Positions 32,334 to 41,801 of a DNA stretch of 54,169 bases are shown piece by piece. The stretch is from an uncultured Eubacteriales bacterium (GTDB lineage Bacteria > Bacillota > Clostridia > Oscillospirales > Acutalibacteraceae), in the NCBI GenBank assembly GCA_934454845.1, contig CAKSGV010000015.1, forward strand, positions 1 to 54,169. Direction: 5' to 3'. Within the stretch, counting starts at the first letter, position 1; the number at the start of each line of letters is the position of its first letter. A model generated the notes under the pieces. That model ran no database searches. It was given only the letters and a program-made list of their open reading frames with translations, and had not been told where the DNA came from. The position numbers and the translations under genes were made by a program.

Positions 32334-33326
32334 TCACCTGCACCTTTCGACTTTTATTTCGTAATCTTTAAGACTGCTGTCGGATTTAACCAAGCAGTCA
32401 TAACCTTTATTTTTAAGAATATTTATATTAATTCTTTTTTGTCCGATAGTTTTTGATAGAAAAGAGGGATTTACAAATATTATGTATTTCCCTTTATTTT
32501 TAAGCTTGTCAGTAATTTTTTCAAGCATTATTTTTGACTGGCATATCTCACTGAAAGCCGGGTGCCAGGGACCTGCCGCATAAGAGCTTTCGTCAATGGA
32601 ATGAAGCCCGAGCCTTATAACCTTTATATTTTCTTTATTAAACATTATAAACAGCTTTGCGCAAAGCTCAGCGGCGCTGTCAACAGACTGCGGAACCAAT
32701 TCGCCCGAATAATACTTATCGCAAAGTAAGGTATCCTTTAAAATTATCGTTGGATAAATTCTTATAGTGTCCGGTTTTAAAGCAATAAGCTCTTTTGCAG
32801 TGAAAATATCGCAATCTTCGGTATCTTTATAAAGACCTGTCATCATTTGAAGACCTAAAGAAAAACCGAAGTCTTTTATAAGCTTTGAAGCATTTCTTAC
32901 ATCCTCTGCCGAATGGCCGCGGTTATTGCTTAAAAGCACAGAATCAACCATACTTTGCGCGCCGAGTTCAATAGAGGTTACACCGTATTCTTTTAAAATA
33001 CCGAGTACTTCTCTATTTATTGCGTCAGGGCGGGTGGAAATCCGAATTCCCGCTACGCTTTTATCTTCAACATATTTATAGGCGGCATTTAAAAGGTATA
33101 ACATATAATCCCTGTCAATAGCTGTAAAACTGCCGCCGAAAAAAGCGATTTCCGAATTTTTAGGATCATAATTTTTACTTTTTAAAGCAACTGCAACCGC
33201 ACTGTCTATATCCTCTTTTTTAGGAATATTGCTTGCACCGGTAATATGTCTTTGATTACAGAAACTGCACATATTCGGGCACCCGATATGAGGAACGAAT
33301 ATTGAAATATTAGAATGCCTGGGCAT
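32334..33326 (-). CDS. Radical SAM protein, Elp3-like, function unknown
   Basis: A 330-residue radical SAM enzyme. C16, C20 and C23 form CxxxCxxC (GCPNMCSFCNQRHITG); FFGGSFTAI and RISTRPDAI belong to the Elp3/B12-less radical SAM core. No acetyltransferase domain follows, so it is not full Elp3. Proteins of this type are often encoded between rnc and smc in Clostridia and are sometimes labelled coproporphyrinogen oxidase-like, without evidence. Overlap with rnc by one base and placement among RNA-related genes are compatible with RNA modification, but that is a guess. Confidence 0.82.
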   Translation of the reverse strand: MPRHSNISIFVPHIGCPNMCSFCNQRHITGASNIPKKEDIDSAVAVALKSKNYDPKNSEIAFFGGSFTAIDRDYMLYLLNAAYKYVEDKSVAGIRISTRPDAINREVLGILKEYGVTSIELGAQSMVDSVLLSNNRGHSAEDVRNASKLIKDFGFSLGLQMMTGLYKDTEDCDIFTAKELIALKPDTIRIYPTIILKDTLLCDKYYSGELVPQSVDSAAELCAKLFIMFNKENIKVIRLGLHSIDESSYAAGPWHPAFSEICQSKIMLEKITDKLKNKGKYIIFVNPSFLSKTIGQKRININILKNKGYDCLVKSDSSLKDYEIKVERCR

Positions 33327-34006
33327 TATTTTTCACCCATCAGCCTTAGCGCCTCTTTTGCCGCCATTTGCTCTGCCTGTTTTTTGGATTTTCCCGACCC
33401 CACTCCGATAACATTTGAATTCATTCTTACTTCCACTGTAAAGGATTTATCATGGTCGGGACCCGATTCTTCGGTTAAAATATAGGATATCGATTCTTCG
33501 GGGTTTTGCTGGATTATTTCCTGAAGATTAGTTTTATAATCTTTAAAAGTATCCTCTGAAGAATGATGCTTTATTTCTCTTAAAACAAAATTCATAACAT
33601 GGTTTTTCGCAGGTTCCATTCCTCCGTCAATATATATTGCCGCCAAAACCGCCTCAAAAGCGTCTGCAAGGATAGAATCCCTTTCTCTTCCGCCGCCTTT
33701 TTCCTCGCCTTTCCCGAGCAAAAGATAATCTCCTAAATTAAGCTCTCTTGAAAATTCGCAAAGCGCTTTTTCGCAAACAAGCGAAGATCTAAGCCTGGTC
33801 AACTCGCCCTCAGGCATTTTCGGAAATTTATTGAATATATAATCCGAAACAATTATGGAAAGCACGGAATCGCCTAAAAATTCAAGTCTTTCGTTTGAAG
33901 AAAATCCGTTTCTCACTTCATTTGCATAAGAAGAATGTGTGAGGGCGTTTTTTAGCAAACTAATATTTTTAAATTTATAACCGAGCTTATTTTCAAGAGA
34001 GATCAT
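33326..34006 (-). CDS. rnc: Ribonuclease III
   Basis: A 226-residue double-stranded-RNA endonuclease. The catalytic signature NERLEFLGDSVL is intact, a second acidic site is in DAFEAVLAAIY, and the C-terminal dsRNA-binding domain ends with GSGKSKKQAEQMAAKEAL. It processes rRNA precursors. It sits nine bases after plsX; the acyl-carrier gene acpP that separates plsX and rnc in many Bacillota is absent here. Confidence 0.96.
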   Translation of the reverse strand: MISLENKLGYKFKNISLLKNALTHSSYANEVRNGFSSNERLEFLGDSVLSIIVSDYIFNKFPKMPEGELTRLRSSLVCEKALCEFSRELNLGDYLLLGKGEEKGGGRERDSILADAFEAVLAAIYIDGGMEPAKNHVMNFVLREIKHHSSEDTFKDYKTNLQEIIQQNPEESISYILTEESGPDHDKSFTVEVRMNSNVIGVGSGKSKKQAEQMAAKEALRLMGEK

Positions 34007-34015
34007 AAAATCACC

Positions 34016-35005
34016 TTATTTTTTAATATTTTCGCCGATTTTTTCTATAACGTCGTTCTCATAAAAAATGATCGCTTGCCTTACGGCATTCATAATAGCC
34101 TTTGCATCTGAACTGCCGTGAGCTTTGATAACGGGTTTGTTTACGCCGAGCAGCGGAGCGCCGCCGACTTCTGAGCTGTCCAACATTTTTTTTATATTAT
34201 AAAGATCGCTTTTAAGAACAGCCGCCGCAAGTTTATTTTTAAACGATTTATACATAGCTTTTTTTAACTGAGAGAAAAGAGAAATTGCCGTGCCTTCCAT
34301 TGTTTTAAGAGCAATATTGCCCGAAAAACCGTCGGTTATCACAGCGTCTGCCTCACCTGAAAGCAAATCCCTGGCTTCAATGTTTCCTATGAAGTTGAGA
34401 TCGGACTCAGAAAGTAATTTATAAGCTTTCGTATGAAGTTCATCACCCTTGGTGGATTCGGCTCCGATATTTAGAAGTCCGATTTTAGGAGATTTAATTT
34501 CCGAAACGTTTTTAAGATAAACGTCTGCCATAACTGCGAATTGTTTAAGCATCTCCGGTCTGCAATCGGCATTGGCTCCCATATCCATAAGCATATAGTT
34601 ACCGTTTACAGACGGCATAATTCCTGCAAGAGCAGGTCTTTTAACACCTTTAAGGCGCTTTACTATCAGTGTTCCTCCGACTACTATCGCACCCGTTGAT
34701 CCCGCTGAAACAAATGCATCAGCTTTTTCCTCGGCAAGCTCAGAAAATGCAAGTCCCATTGAGGAATTCCTATGCTCTTTTAAAATAGAAGTGGGTTCGT
34801 CATGCATATCGATAACATCGTCTGTATCGACAATTTTAAGATTTTCATTAAAATAGAGATTTAATGAATTGATAATTTCACGGATCTCTTTTTCTTTTCC
34901 CACAAGTGTTATATCGGCATCGAACTGCCTGCAAGCAAGTGAGGCACCTTCAATTATTGCCTTGGGGGCATTATCGCCTCCGTAAGCGTCAATTACTATT
35001 CTCAT
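34016..35005 (-). CDS. plsX: Phosphate acyltransferase PlsX
   Basis: A 329-residue enzyme that makes acyl-phosphate from acyl-ACP for PlsY in phospholipid synthesis. IVIDAYGGDNAPKAIIEGA at the N-terminus, SAGSTGAIVVGG and VITDGFSGNIALKTMEG are family hallmarks. A peripheral membrane protein. It overlaps trmFO by four bases and precedes rnc. No fatty-acid synthesis genes or fapR are next to it in this window. Confidence 0.96.
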   Translation of the reverse strand: MRIVIDAYGGDNAPKAIIEGASLACRQFDADITLVGKEKEIREIINSLNLYFNENLKIVDTDDVIDMHDEPTSILKEHRNSSMGLAFSELAEEKADAFVSAGSTGAIVVGGTLIVKRLKGVKRPALAGIMPSVNGNYMLMDMGANADCRPEMLKQFAVMADVYLKNVSEIKSPKIGLLNIGAESTKGDELHTKAYKLLSESDLNFIGNIEARDLLSGEADAVITDGFSGNIALKTMEGTAISLFSQLKKAMYKSFKNKLAAAVLKSDLYNIKKMLDSSEVGGAPLLGVNKPVIKAHGSSDAKAIMNAVRQAIIFYENDVIEKIGENIKK

Positions 35006-36324
35006 ATTTTTTCACCTCTGATATTTTTATCAAACCATTCAAGCGATCTTGCGGAAAATGCTGCGTATCTCTCCTTTTTGTCCTTTATATGTTCTTCTAA
35101 AGGGGGAAGAATTCCAAAATTTGCACCCATAGGCTGAAAATCGGAAACAGTACTGTCAAAAAGATGATTTAAAAGTGCGCCCGTCATAGTAAACTCCGGG
35201 AAAACGAGCGGATCTTCATCATTTAAAAGTTTTACTGCATTTATACCTGCCACAATTCCGCAAAGAGCCGACTCCATATAGCCCTCAACTCCGGTTATCT
35301 GACCTGCAAAAAACACATTATTTTGTTTTTTAAGAGAAAGATTAAGATTAAGCACCTTTGGAGAATTTATAAAAGTGTTTCTGTGCATAACTCCGTATCG
35401 CATAAATTCGGCATTTTCAAGTCCCGGTATAAGAGAAAAAACTCTTTTTTGCTCGGGAAATTTTAAATTAGTTTGAAATCCGACGATATTATACAAAGTG
35501 CCTTTTGAGTTTTCTTTTCGAAGCTGAACCGCCGCCCAAGGTCTGTGACCTGTTCTCGGATCTCTAAGCCCTACAGGCTTTAAAGGTCCGAATCTAATAG
35601 AATCCTCTCCTCTTTTTGCAAGCACTTCTACGGGCATACAGCCCTCATACACCTTAAAAGGCTTATCAAAATCCTTAAGCGGAGCGACTTCTGCTGAAAC
35701 CAATTCAGAATAAAATCGCTCATATTCCTCTTTGTTCATTGGGCAATTAATATAATCTCCCAACCCAGATTTTTCTCTGTCGTACCTTGAAGCAAAGAAA
35801 GCCTTATCCATATCAATGCTTTCTTTTGTAACTATCGGCGCCGCCGCGTCGTAAAAACTAAGCGATCCGCAATCACACAATTTTTCGATATTTAAAGCGA
35901 GCGCTTTATCCGTAAGCGGACCGGTTGCAATTATTGTAACGCAGTCGGTAGGAATTTCGCTTACGGTTTTGCACTTCACCGTAATATTTTCATCGCTTAA
36001 AATACTTTCGGTTATAAATTTTGAAAACTTTTCACGATCTACGGCAAGCGCACCGCCCGCCGCAACAGACGAAAAATCTGCCGACTGCATACACAAAGAA
36101 CCGAGCCTTCTTGCCTCTTCCTTTAAAAGACCTGCCGCGGAATCAATTCTTGCGGCTTTAAGTGAATTTGAGCACACAAGCTCTGCAAAGAGATCGGATT
36201 TATGTGCAGGAGATTTTTTTTCGGGTTTCATTTCATAAAGATCGACTTTTATACCCGCTCTCGACGCGGCTTTTGCCGCTTCACAACCGGCAAGACCTGC
36301 TCCTATAACATTAATTTTTTTCAT
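35002..36324 (-). CDS. trmFO: tRNA m5U54 methyltransferase TrmFO
   Basis: A 440-residue folate- and FAD-dependent enzyme that makes 5-methyluridine at position 54 in the tRNA T-loop. The FAD motif INVIGAGLAGCEAAKAA opens the protein; PMGANFGILPPL near the end is diagnostic. It overlaps topA by 14 bases and plsX by four. The topA-trmFO order is common in Bacillota. Confidence 0.96.
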   Translation of the reverse strand: MKKINVIGAGLAGCEAAKAASRAGIKVDLYEMKPEKKSPAHKSDLFAELVCSNSLKAARIDSAAGLLKEEARRLGSLCMQSADFSSVAAGGALAVDREKFSKFITESILSDENITVKCKTVSEIPTDCVTIIATGPLTDKALALNIEKLCDCGSLSFYDAAAPIVTKESIDMDKAFFASRYDREKSGLGDYINCPMNKEEYERFYSELVSAEVAPLKDFDKPFKVYEGCMPVEVLAKRGEDSIRFGPLKPVGLRDPRTGHRPWAAVQLRKENSKGTLYNIVGFQTNLKFPEQKRVFSLIPGLENAEFMRYGVMHRNTFINSPKVLNLNLSLKKQNNVFFAGQITGVEGYMESALCGIVAGINAVKLLNDEDPLVFPEFTMTGALLNHLFDSTVSDFQPMGANFGILPPLEEHIKDKKERYAAFSARSLEWFDKNIRGEKI

Positions 36325-38416
36325 TTTCGTTCTTTTTTTCGGATTTTTTAACTCTTGATGGGCACTGTGAATTCATACAGTACTTTCTGCCGCGAAGTCC
36401 GTTGATAATATAACTGCCGCACTCTTTGCAGATTTCACCCGTGGGAACTCCGGGAGAAGCAAAATCACAGTTCGGGTAATTTGAGCAGCCGTAAAACTTC
36501 TTGCCTTTTTTAGAAATTTTTCTTATAAGCGGAGCGCCGCATTTGGGGCACGGCTGATTAACTTCGTTTTCCGGAGCCGGTTTTGTATTCTTGCATTCAG
36601 GGTATCCCGGGCAGGCAAGGAATTTTCCGAATCTGCCCGTTTTAAGCACCATTTTTCTACCGCATTTTTCACAAACCACATCGGTTTCGACATCTGGAAC
36701 TTTTACCCGTTTGCCGTCAAGAGAGGCTTCCGCCTTTTTATAAATGGAATCAAAATCATCATAAAAATCGGCGATAGTGTTTTTCCAATCAAGCTCGCCC
36801 GAACCGATTTTATCAAGCTTTTTTTCAAGACCTGCCGTGAATTTAACATCGACTATTTTCTTGAAATACTCAACCATTAGATCGGATATAACCATTCCGA
36901 GCTGCGTAGGCTTTAAAGATTTCTTTTCTCTTTCGATATAATTTCTCTGCAAAATATTTGAAATTATCGGCGCATAGGTTGAAGGTCTTCCTATTCCGTT
37001 TTCATCAAGCGCTTTGATCAAAGTAGGCTCAGAATATCTCGCAGGCGGCTGAGTGAAGTGCTGATTTTTTTCAAGCTCTTTAAGCTTTAAAACATCTCCA
37101 ACTTTCATTTCAGGCAAAGCTGCGCCGTCTTTCGTATCCTCGTCTTTACCCTCTTCATAGAGAGCCGTAAATCCATCAAATTTAACAGAGTAGCCGTTGG
37201 CTTTAAAGAGATAATCGCCGGCAGTGATATCCACAGCGCAGGTATTCTGCATACAAACCTGCATAAGTGACGCTATAAATCTCGACCATATAAGCTTATA
37301 AAGCTTATACTGATCGGTTGTAAGCGATTGCTTTATGCTGTCGGGCGTAAGGTCGGCTGAAGTAGGTCTGATAGCCTCGTGAGCGTCTTGTGCACCGCTT
37401 TTTGATTTGAAATATCTTGGCTTTGCGGGAAGATAATTTTCACCGTAATTTTTAACGATAAAGCTGTTAGCAGCTACTCTTGCCTCTTCGCTTATTCTAA
37501 GTGAATCGGTTCTCATATAAGTTATAAGACCTGTTGCGCCGACATTTTCAAGCTCAATTCCTTCATAAAGCTGCTGAGCTATTTTCATTGTGCGCTGACC
37601 TGTAAATCCGAGTTTTCTTGAAGCCTCCTGCTGTAACGTGGAAGTGATAAAAGGGGGAGCAGGCTGTTTATTTCTTGTTCCTTTTTTGATAGAAGAAACG
37701 ATATATTCGCAATTGTCGAGATTATCGGCGATTTGGTTTGCCGATTTTTCATCGGGGATAAGCTCGATTTTTTTGCCTTCTTTAGTTCCGTAAAGCTTAG
37801 CCTGAAAGGTTTTTCTGGAGCTTAAAAGCTTTGCGTCAATACTCCAATATTCCTTGCTTTCGAATTTTTCGATTTCGCGCTCGCGCTCAACAATGAGTCT
37901 TAAAGCTACCGATTGAACTCTTCCTGCCGACAGACCGCTTTTTACCTTCTTCCATAAAAAAGGGCTTAGCTTATAGCCGACTATCCTGTCTACAACTCTT
38001 CTTGCCTGCTGAGCGTCAACAAGGTCAAGATTTATCTTATGAGGATTGGAAATACCCTTTTCCACACCGGTTTTAGTTATTTCGTTAAACTCTACGCGGT
38101 TTTCATCATTGAGATCAAGCGATAAAATATGCGCAAGATGCCATGAAATTGCTTCTCCCTCGCGGTCCGGGTCGGTTGCGAGAATAACGCTGTCGCTATT
38201 GGTGGCGGCTTCCTGAAGTTTCTTTATAACTTCTCTTTTATCAGGCATATTTATATACTGAAGTTTAAATCCGTGATCAACATCCACTCCGAGCTTGGAT
38301 TTAGGAAGATCTCTTATATGTCCGCTTGAAGCCATAACCTCATATCCGGGACCGAGATATTTTTTAATACTTTTTATTTTATACGGTGACTCAACTATTA
38401 CTAATTTAGACATCAT
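36311..38416 (-). CDS. topA: DNA topoisomerase I
   Basis: A 701-residue type IA topoisomerase that relaxes negative supercoils. The Toprim domain starts KLVIVESPYKIKSI; the active-site tyrosine is in GLITYMRTDSLR near residue 300. The C-terminus carries three four-cysteine zinc modules (CEKCGRKM...CPGYPEC; CPKCGAPL...CSNYPNC; CKECGSY...CMNSQCP). Two adjacent ATG codons follow AAGGAG, either of which could start; both overlap the dprA stop. Confidence 0.97.
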   Translation of the reverse strand: MMSKLVIVESPYKIKSIKKYLGPGYEVMASSGHIRDLPKSKLGVDVDHGFKLQYINMPDKREVIKKLQEAATNSDSVILATDPDREGEAISWHLAHILSLDLNDENRVEFNEITKTGVEKGISNPHKINLDLVDAQQARRVVDRIVGYKLSPFLWKKVKSGLSAGRVQSVALRLIVEREREIEKFESKEYWSIDAKLLSSRKTFQAKLYGTKEGKKIELIPDEKSANQIADNLDNCEYIVSSIKKGTRNKQPAPPFITSTLQQEASRKLGFTGQRTMKIAQQLYEGIELENVGATGLITYMRTDSLRISEEARVAANSFIVKNYGENYLPAKPRYFKSKSGAQDAHEAIRPTSADLTPDSIKQSLTTDQYKLYKLIWSRFIASLMQVCMQNTCAVDITAGDYLFKANGYSVKFDGFTALYEEGKDEDTKDGAALPEMKVGDVLKLKELEKNQHFTQPPARYSEPTLIKALDENGIGRPSTYAPIISNILQRNYIEREKKSLKPTQLGMVISDLMVEYFKKIVDVKFTAGLEKKLDKIGSGELDWKNTIADFYDDFDSIYKKAEASLDGKRVKVPDVETDVVCEKCGRKMVLKTGRFGKFLACPGYPECKNTKPAPENEVNQPCPKCGAPLIRKISKKGKKFYGCSNYPNCDFASPGVPTGEICKECGSYIINGLRGRKYCMNSQCPSRVKKSEKKNENEKN

Positions 38417-39675
38417 TTTTTCTCCTTATATAGGCGTTCGTAATATCCTCCGGGGACAGCTTTAATAATACCGTCCACTTCGAGTTCTGTTAAAGCGGAT
38501 AATATATCCTCATCTTTTATTTCAAGACCGATAAGATCATCGACCGAGAATTTCTGCTTATTTAGATTATTATACACTATTTTTGCTTCTTTTGAAAGTG
38601 ATTCTAAAGAGGATTCTTTCAAAATTTGTAAAAGATCGGGTTTTTCTTCCTCTACAAAATAAGGCTCGTGAGTTTTAACGCTTGAAGTTCTTTTAATTTT
38701 TGAATTTTCGGGAGGATAAACGAATTTTGAAGCTTCGTTATCCGAAGAGAAAGCGTTTTCTATATTAATCTTATCCGAATATTTTGCACTGTAGCACTCA
38801 AAAATATCATTTACTTCAAGCAAAGGACTTGCGCCCTCTCTTAAAAGAAGATTAGACCCTTTATACTGCGGCTGATCAAGACCGCCGGGTATTACAAATA
38901 CGTCTTTGTTAAGGTCTGCCGCCTGATGAGCGGTATTTATTGCTCCTGACTTTTCTCCTGCTTCGGTTACGACTACGCCGACGCTTAGCGCCGCCATAAT
39001 TCTGTTTCTTACAGGAAAAGTAAATTTTCCGGGTTGGCAAAACGGCGGATATTCACTGATAAGACAACCTTTCTTACCGATTTCTCTTCGAAGATCCGCA
39101 TTTTGCGGTAGATAATCGTATAATAAACCGCAGCCTAAAACTCCTATCGTAAATCCTCCGAAGTCAAGTGCCGCTCTGTGCGCATAATAGTCACTGCCTA
39201 CTGCCGCACCGCTGATTATGGAAAATCCGGCTTTTGACAAACGTTTTGATAACGAATAAGAAGATTTTGCACCAAATTCGGTGACCTTTCGCGGTCCTAC
39301 AACGCAAATAGCAGGCAGGTTATCAAAATCGGGAAAAGTCCCTTTATAATACAAAAGCAACGGCGGTGAATATAGTTCTTTTAATCTCTTAGGATATTTA
39401 TCATCTTCGATAGTAATGATATTGATGTTGTTTTTAATGCATATCTGCATTATTCTTGTGTTGTATTCTGTTTTGACATCATAAAACTGCTTAGCAAACT
39501 TTTCGGGAAGTTTTAAATATACAGTGTTTGCGTCGCAAGCAAGATGATTTTGTTTTTTGACGATTTTATACGCTTCGTAAGCTTTTGATGTGCCTATGCC
39601 GAAAGCTCTTTGAATTCTCAAAAGATTGCGAAGAATATAAAATCCGTCATCTCTGTAAGTTAAATCTTCAAGCAT
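38413..39675 (-). CDS. dprA: DNA processing protein DprA
   Basis: A 420-residue single-stranded-DNA-binding protein that loads RecA during transformation. The Rossmann core has ICVVGPRKVTEFG and the GAAVGSDYYAHRAAL segment, followed by VVVTEAGEKSGAINTA. A winged-helix domain ends the protein. It is coupled to topA by an ATGA overlap. comFC further upstream in the window is another competence-type gene, but no DNA uptake machinery is visible here. Confidence 0.94.
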   Translation of the reverse strand: MLEDLTYRDDGFYILRNLLRIQRAFGIGTSKAYEAYKIVKKQNHLACDANTVYLKLPEKFAKQFYDVKTEYNTRIMQICIKNNINIITIEDDKYPKRLKELYSPPLLLYYKGTFPDFDNLPAICVVGPRKVTEFGAKSSYSLSKRLSKAGFSIISGAAVGSDYYAHRAALDFGGFTIGVLGCGLLYDYLPQNADLRREIGKKGCLISEYPPFCQPGKFTFPVRNRIMAALSVGVVVTEAGEKSGAINTAHQAADLNKDVFVIPGGLDQPQYKGSNLLLREGASPLLEVNDIFECYSAKYSDKINIENAFSSDNEASKFVYPPENSKIKRTSSVKTHEPYFVEEEKPDLLQILKESSLESLSKEAKIVYNNLNKQKFSVDDLIGLEIKDEDILSALTELEVDGIIKAVPGGYYERLYKEKK

Positions 39676-39676
39676 T

Positions 39677-40459
39677 TTATCTAATCATTTCCCACATCGA
39701 AATCGCCGCCGCGGCTGCAGCATTTAGCGATTCTGCTTTTCCTTTCATAGGTATTGTTATTTTTTTAAAGGAGGTATTAATCAAAGTTTCATCAAGTCCG
39801 TTGCCTTCATTTCCTATCATTATAACATCTTTATTATCAAATTTTACATTGCAGATATTTTCCGCGCTTTTATCCGGCACACAGGCAAATAATCGAAGTT
39901 CCGATCTGTCTGCAAAAGAAACAATATCGTCTGTCAGATAAACGGGAATTCTTAAGATAGTACCCATAGATGCTCTTAAGACTTTAGGCGAATACGGATC
40001 ACAGCCTCCGCTGATTATTAATCCGTCTATCCCGAGCGCCTCTGCCGATCTTGCTATCGCCCCAATATTTGAGGGATCCTGAAGATCTATCAGTGCGGCA
40101 TATTTGCCTGATAAAATATCCGAACAGCTTTTTTCCGGATACTTAGCAACGGCAATTATTCCCTGAGGAGTTTTCGTATCTGCAATTTTTAAAAAAAGCT
40201 CGTCTGGAAGAATATAGATTTTTTCAGCTTTTTCAAGAATTTCATTCGACCTTTTATCCGCTTTCAAATTGAAAGAATCGGAGATGAAAACTTCGGAAAA
40301 TTCAATTCCGTTTTGCACCGCGTCTTCACATATCCGCAAACCTTCTATAACAAATTCACGGCTTTTTTTGCGGTATTTCCCCAATGCCTGCAAAGAAGAA
40401 ATATGCTTTAAAGCGGCATTCGATTTTGATGAAATTCTTATAAAACTCAAAACTTCCAC
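39677..40459 (-). CDS. TrmH-family RNA 2'-O-methyltransferase
   Basis: A SpoU/TrmH-class methyltransferase of up to 260 residues. The N-terminal SpoU substrate-binding segment (KYRKKSREFVIEGLRICEDA) and the knotted SAM domain with DLQDPSNIGAIARSAEAL, MIGNEGNGLDE and IPMKGKAESLNAAAAAAI are clear. It methylates a ribose in rRNA or tRNA; the target cannot be read from sequence. The listed start is GTG; an in-frame TTG 12 bases on is possible. It is the first gene of the 15-gene minus-strand block, just after the rplT terminator, and a promoter must lie in that short gap, but I could not identify it. Confidence 0.9.
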   Translation of the reverse strand: MEVLSFIRISSKSNAALKHISSLQALGKYRKKSREFVIEGLRICEDAVQNGIEFSEVFISDSFNLKADKRSNEILEKAEKIYILPDELFLKIADTKTPQGIIAVAKYPEKSCSDILSGKYAALIDLQDPSNIGAIARSAEALGIDGLIISGGCDPYSPKVLRASMGTILRIPVYLTDDIVSFADRSELRLFACVPDKSAENICNVKFDNKDVIMIGNEGNGLDETLINTSFKKITIPMKGKAESLNAAAAAAISMWEMIR

Positions 40460-40479
40460 ATCCCGTTTTTCAAGATATA

Positions 40480-40516
40480 AAAATCAAAAGTCGCCCGGGA
40501 ATATCTTCTCGGGCGA
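40480..40516 (-). terminator. Terminator of infC-rpmI-rplT
   Basis: On the minus strand TCGCCCG (40516-40510) pairs with CGGGCGA (40497-40491), with extra inner pairs, followed by CTTTTGATTTTT. Confidence 0.75.
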
Positions 40517-40523
40517 TTTGGCT

Positions 40524-40883
40524 TTATTTTGCAAGAGCTTTTTCAGCAGTTTTAACCAAAGTTGTGAAACCTGCGGGATCGTTAACCGCGATATCAGCAA
40601 GCATCTTACGGTTGATCTGAACCTTTGCTTTAGAAAGACCGTTCATAAAAGTAGAATAATTCATACCGTTCATTTTAGCGGCAGCGGAAATTCTTGTTAT
40701 CCACAGACGGCGGAAATCGCGTTTCTTCTGTCTGCGGCCGATATAAGCATAGTTGCCCGATTTCATTACGGCTTCTTTAGCTGTTTTAAAAAGCTTTGAT
40801 TTAGCGCCAAAATAACCTTTGGCAAGTTTTAATGTCTTTTTTCTTCTTTTGCGTGTAGCTAACGCACCTTTAACTCGTGCCAT
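40524..40883 (-). CDS. rplT: 50S ribosomal protein L20
   Basis: A 119-residue basic ribosomal protein (ARVKGALATRKRRKKTLKLAKGYFG). It binds 23S rRNA early in assembly and in Bacillus also binds the infC leader to repress its own operon, which has a candidate leader here at 41652-41797. Third gene of the operon, 30 bases after rpmI. Confidence 0.98.
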   Translation of the reverse strand: MARVKGALATRKRRKKTLKLAKGYFGAKSKLFKTAKEAVMKSGNYAYIGRRQKKRDFRRLWITRISAAAKMNGMNYSTFMNGLSKAKVQINRKMLADIAVNDPAGFTTLVKTAEKALAK

Positions 40884-40913
40884 TTCAAGTATCCTCCAAT
40901 TCTGATCGATCGC

Positions 40914-41111
40914 TTATTTATAAGGGATCATTTTCTTGACCGCCGCTACATTTGTAGAATCGGCGCATACGACTTTGCGAAGATTTCTCTTGCGCTTGGT
41001 TGTTTTCTTGTTAAGAATGTGGGACTTGAAAGCATGAGCACGCTTAACCTTACCGGTTTTAGTGAGCTTAAAACGCTTTTTAGCGCCACTGTGTGTTTTG
41101 ATCTTAGGCAT
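40914..41111 (-). CDS. rpmI: 50S ribosomal protein L35
   Basis: A 65-residue basic protein starting PKIKTHSGAKKRFKLTKTGK, the L35 signature. Middle gene of infC-rpmI-rplT, start behind AGGAGG. Normal length. Confidence 0.98.
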   Translation of the reverse strand: MPKIKTHSGAKKRFKLTKTGKVKRAHAFKSHILNKKTTKRKRNLRKVVCADSTNVAAVKKMIPYK

Positions 41112-41132
41112 TTTGTTTTCCTCCTGTAATTC

Positions 41133-41651
41133 TTATTTACCCGATTTTGGTGCTAAAAACATCAGCATATTGCGGCCTTCCATTTTGGCCGGCTTTTCAA
41201 CCGAACAAACCTCGGAACAATATTCCGCAAATTTATTCATAATATCCGTGCCGATCTCGGGATGGCCCATTTCTCTGCCTCGAAATCTGATGGAAACCTT
41301 GACTTTATTTCCGCTTTTAAGAAAATCGATTGCGTGATTGCCTTTTGTTTCAAAATCGTGCTTATCGATACTAAGACCTAAACGGATCTCTTTTAACTCG
41401 ACGATCTTCTGATTCTTTCTGGCTTCCTTTTCCCTCTTTGCCTGCTCAAAGCGATACTTTCCGTAATCCATAATTTTGCATACTGGCGGATTGGCATTAG
41501 GAGAAATCGCCACAAGATCAAGATCTTGATGATATGCAGCGTCTAATGCTTTATCCAAGGGAAGAATACCGAGCTGGTTACCTTGAGAGTCTATTACTCT
41601 GACTTCCTTAAATCTGATTCCTTCATTGACTGATAATTCTTTGCTGCTGAT
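41133..41651 (-). CDS. infC: Translation initiation factor IF-3, starting at ATC
   Basis: A 172-residue IF-3. The frame continues upstream of the first usual start codon (ATG 41558) with KELSVNEGIRFKEVRVIDSQ and GNQLGILPLDKALDAA, the conserved N-domain. The only start giving normal length is ATC at 41651, seven bases after GGAGGTG. Rare AUU-type starts are known for infC and allow IF-3 to repress itself, because IF-3 rejects non-AUG initiators. ATC is a variant of that theme. IF-3 prevents subunit joining and checks the initiator codon. First gene of the infC-rpmI-rplT operon. Confidence 0.95.
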   Translation of the reverse strand: MSSKELSVNEGIRFKEVRVIDSQGNQLGILPLDKALDAAYHQDLDLVAISPNANPPVCKIMDYGKYRFEQAKREKEARKNQKIVELKEIRLGLSIDKHDFETKGNHAIDFLKSGNKVKVSIRFRGREMGHPEIGTDIMNKFAEYCSEVCSVEKPAKMEGRNMLMFLAPKSGK

Positions 41652-41797
41652 TGTAAAGCACCTCCGAAGCTAAGTAAAATTAAGACGCAGGCATAAATTA
41701 CCTGCGTCAAAAAATATCAAGAATAATCTCAAATATTTACCCGGCAGCCCTTTTGCCGCACAGGTGAGAACACAAGTAAATTCTGCTTCATTGTCCT
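41652..41797 (-). promoter_or_regulatory. infC leader with attenuator (L20-leader-like)
   Basis: The leader of about 145 bases ends in an intrinsic terminator-type hairpin, GACGCAGG...CCTGCGTC (41708-41684) followed by TTAATTTT, placed before the infC ribosome site. Upstream lies a GC-rich segment (TCACCTGTGCGGC...GGGCTGCCGGGT) able to form alternative stems. Position and layout match the L20-responsive attenuator of Bacillus infC operons; a covariance-model search was not possible. Confidence 0.75.
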
Positions 41798-41801
41798 AAA
41801 G

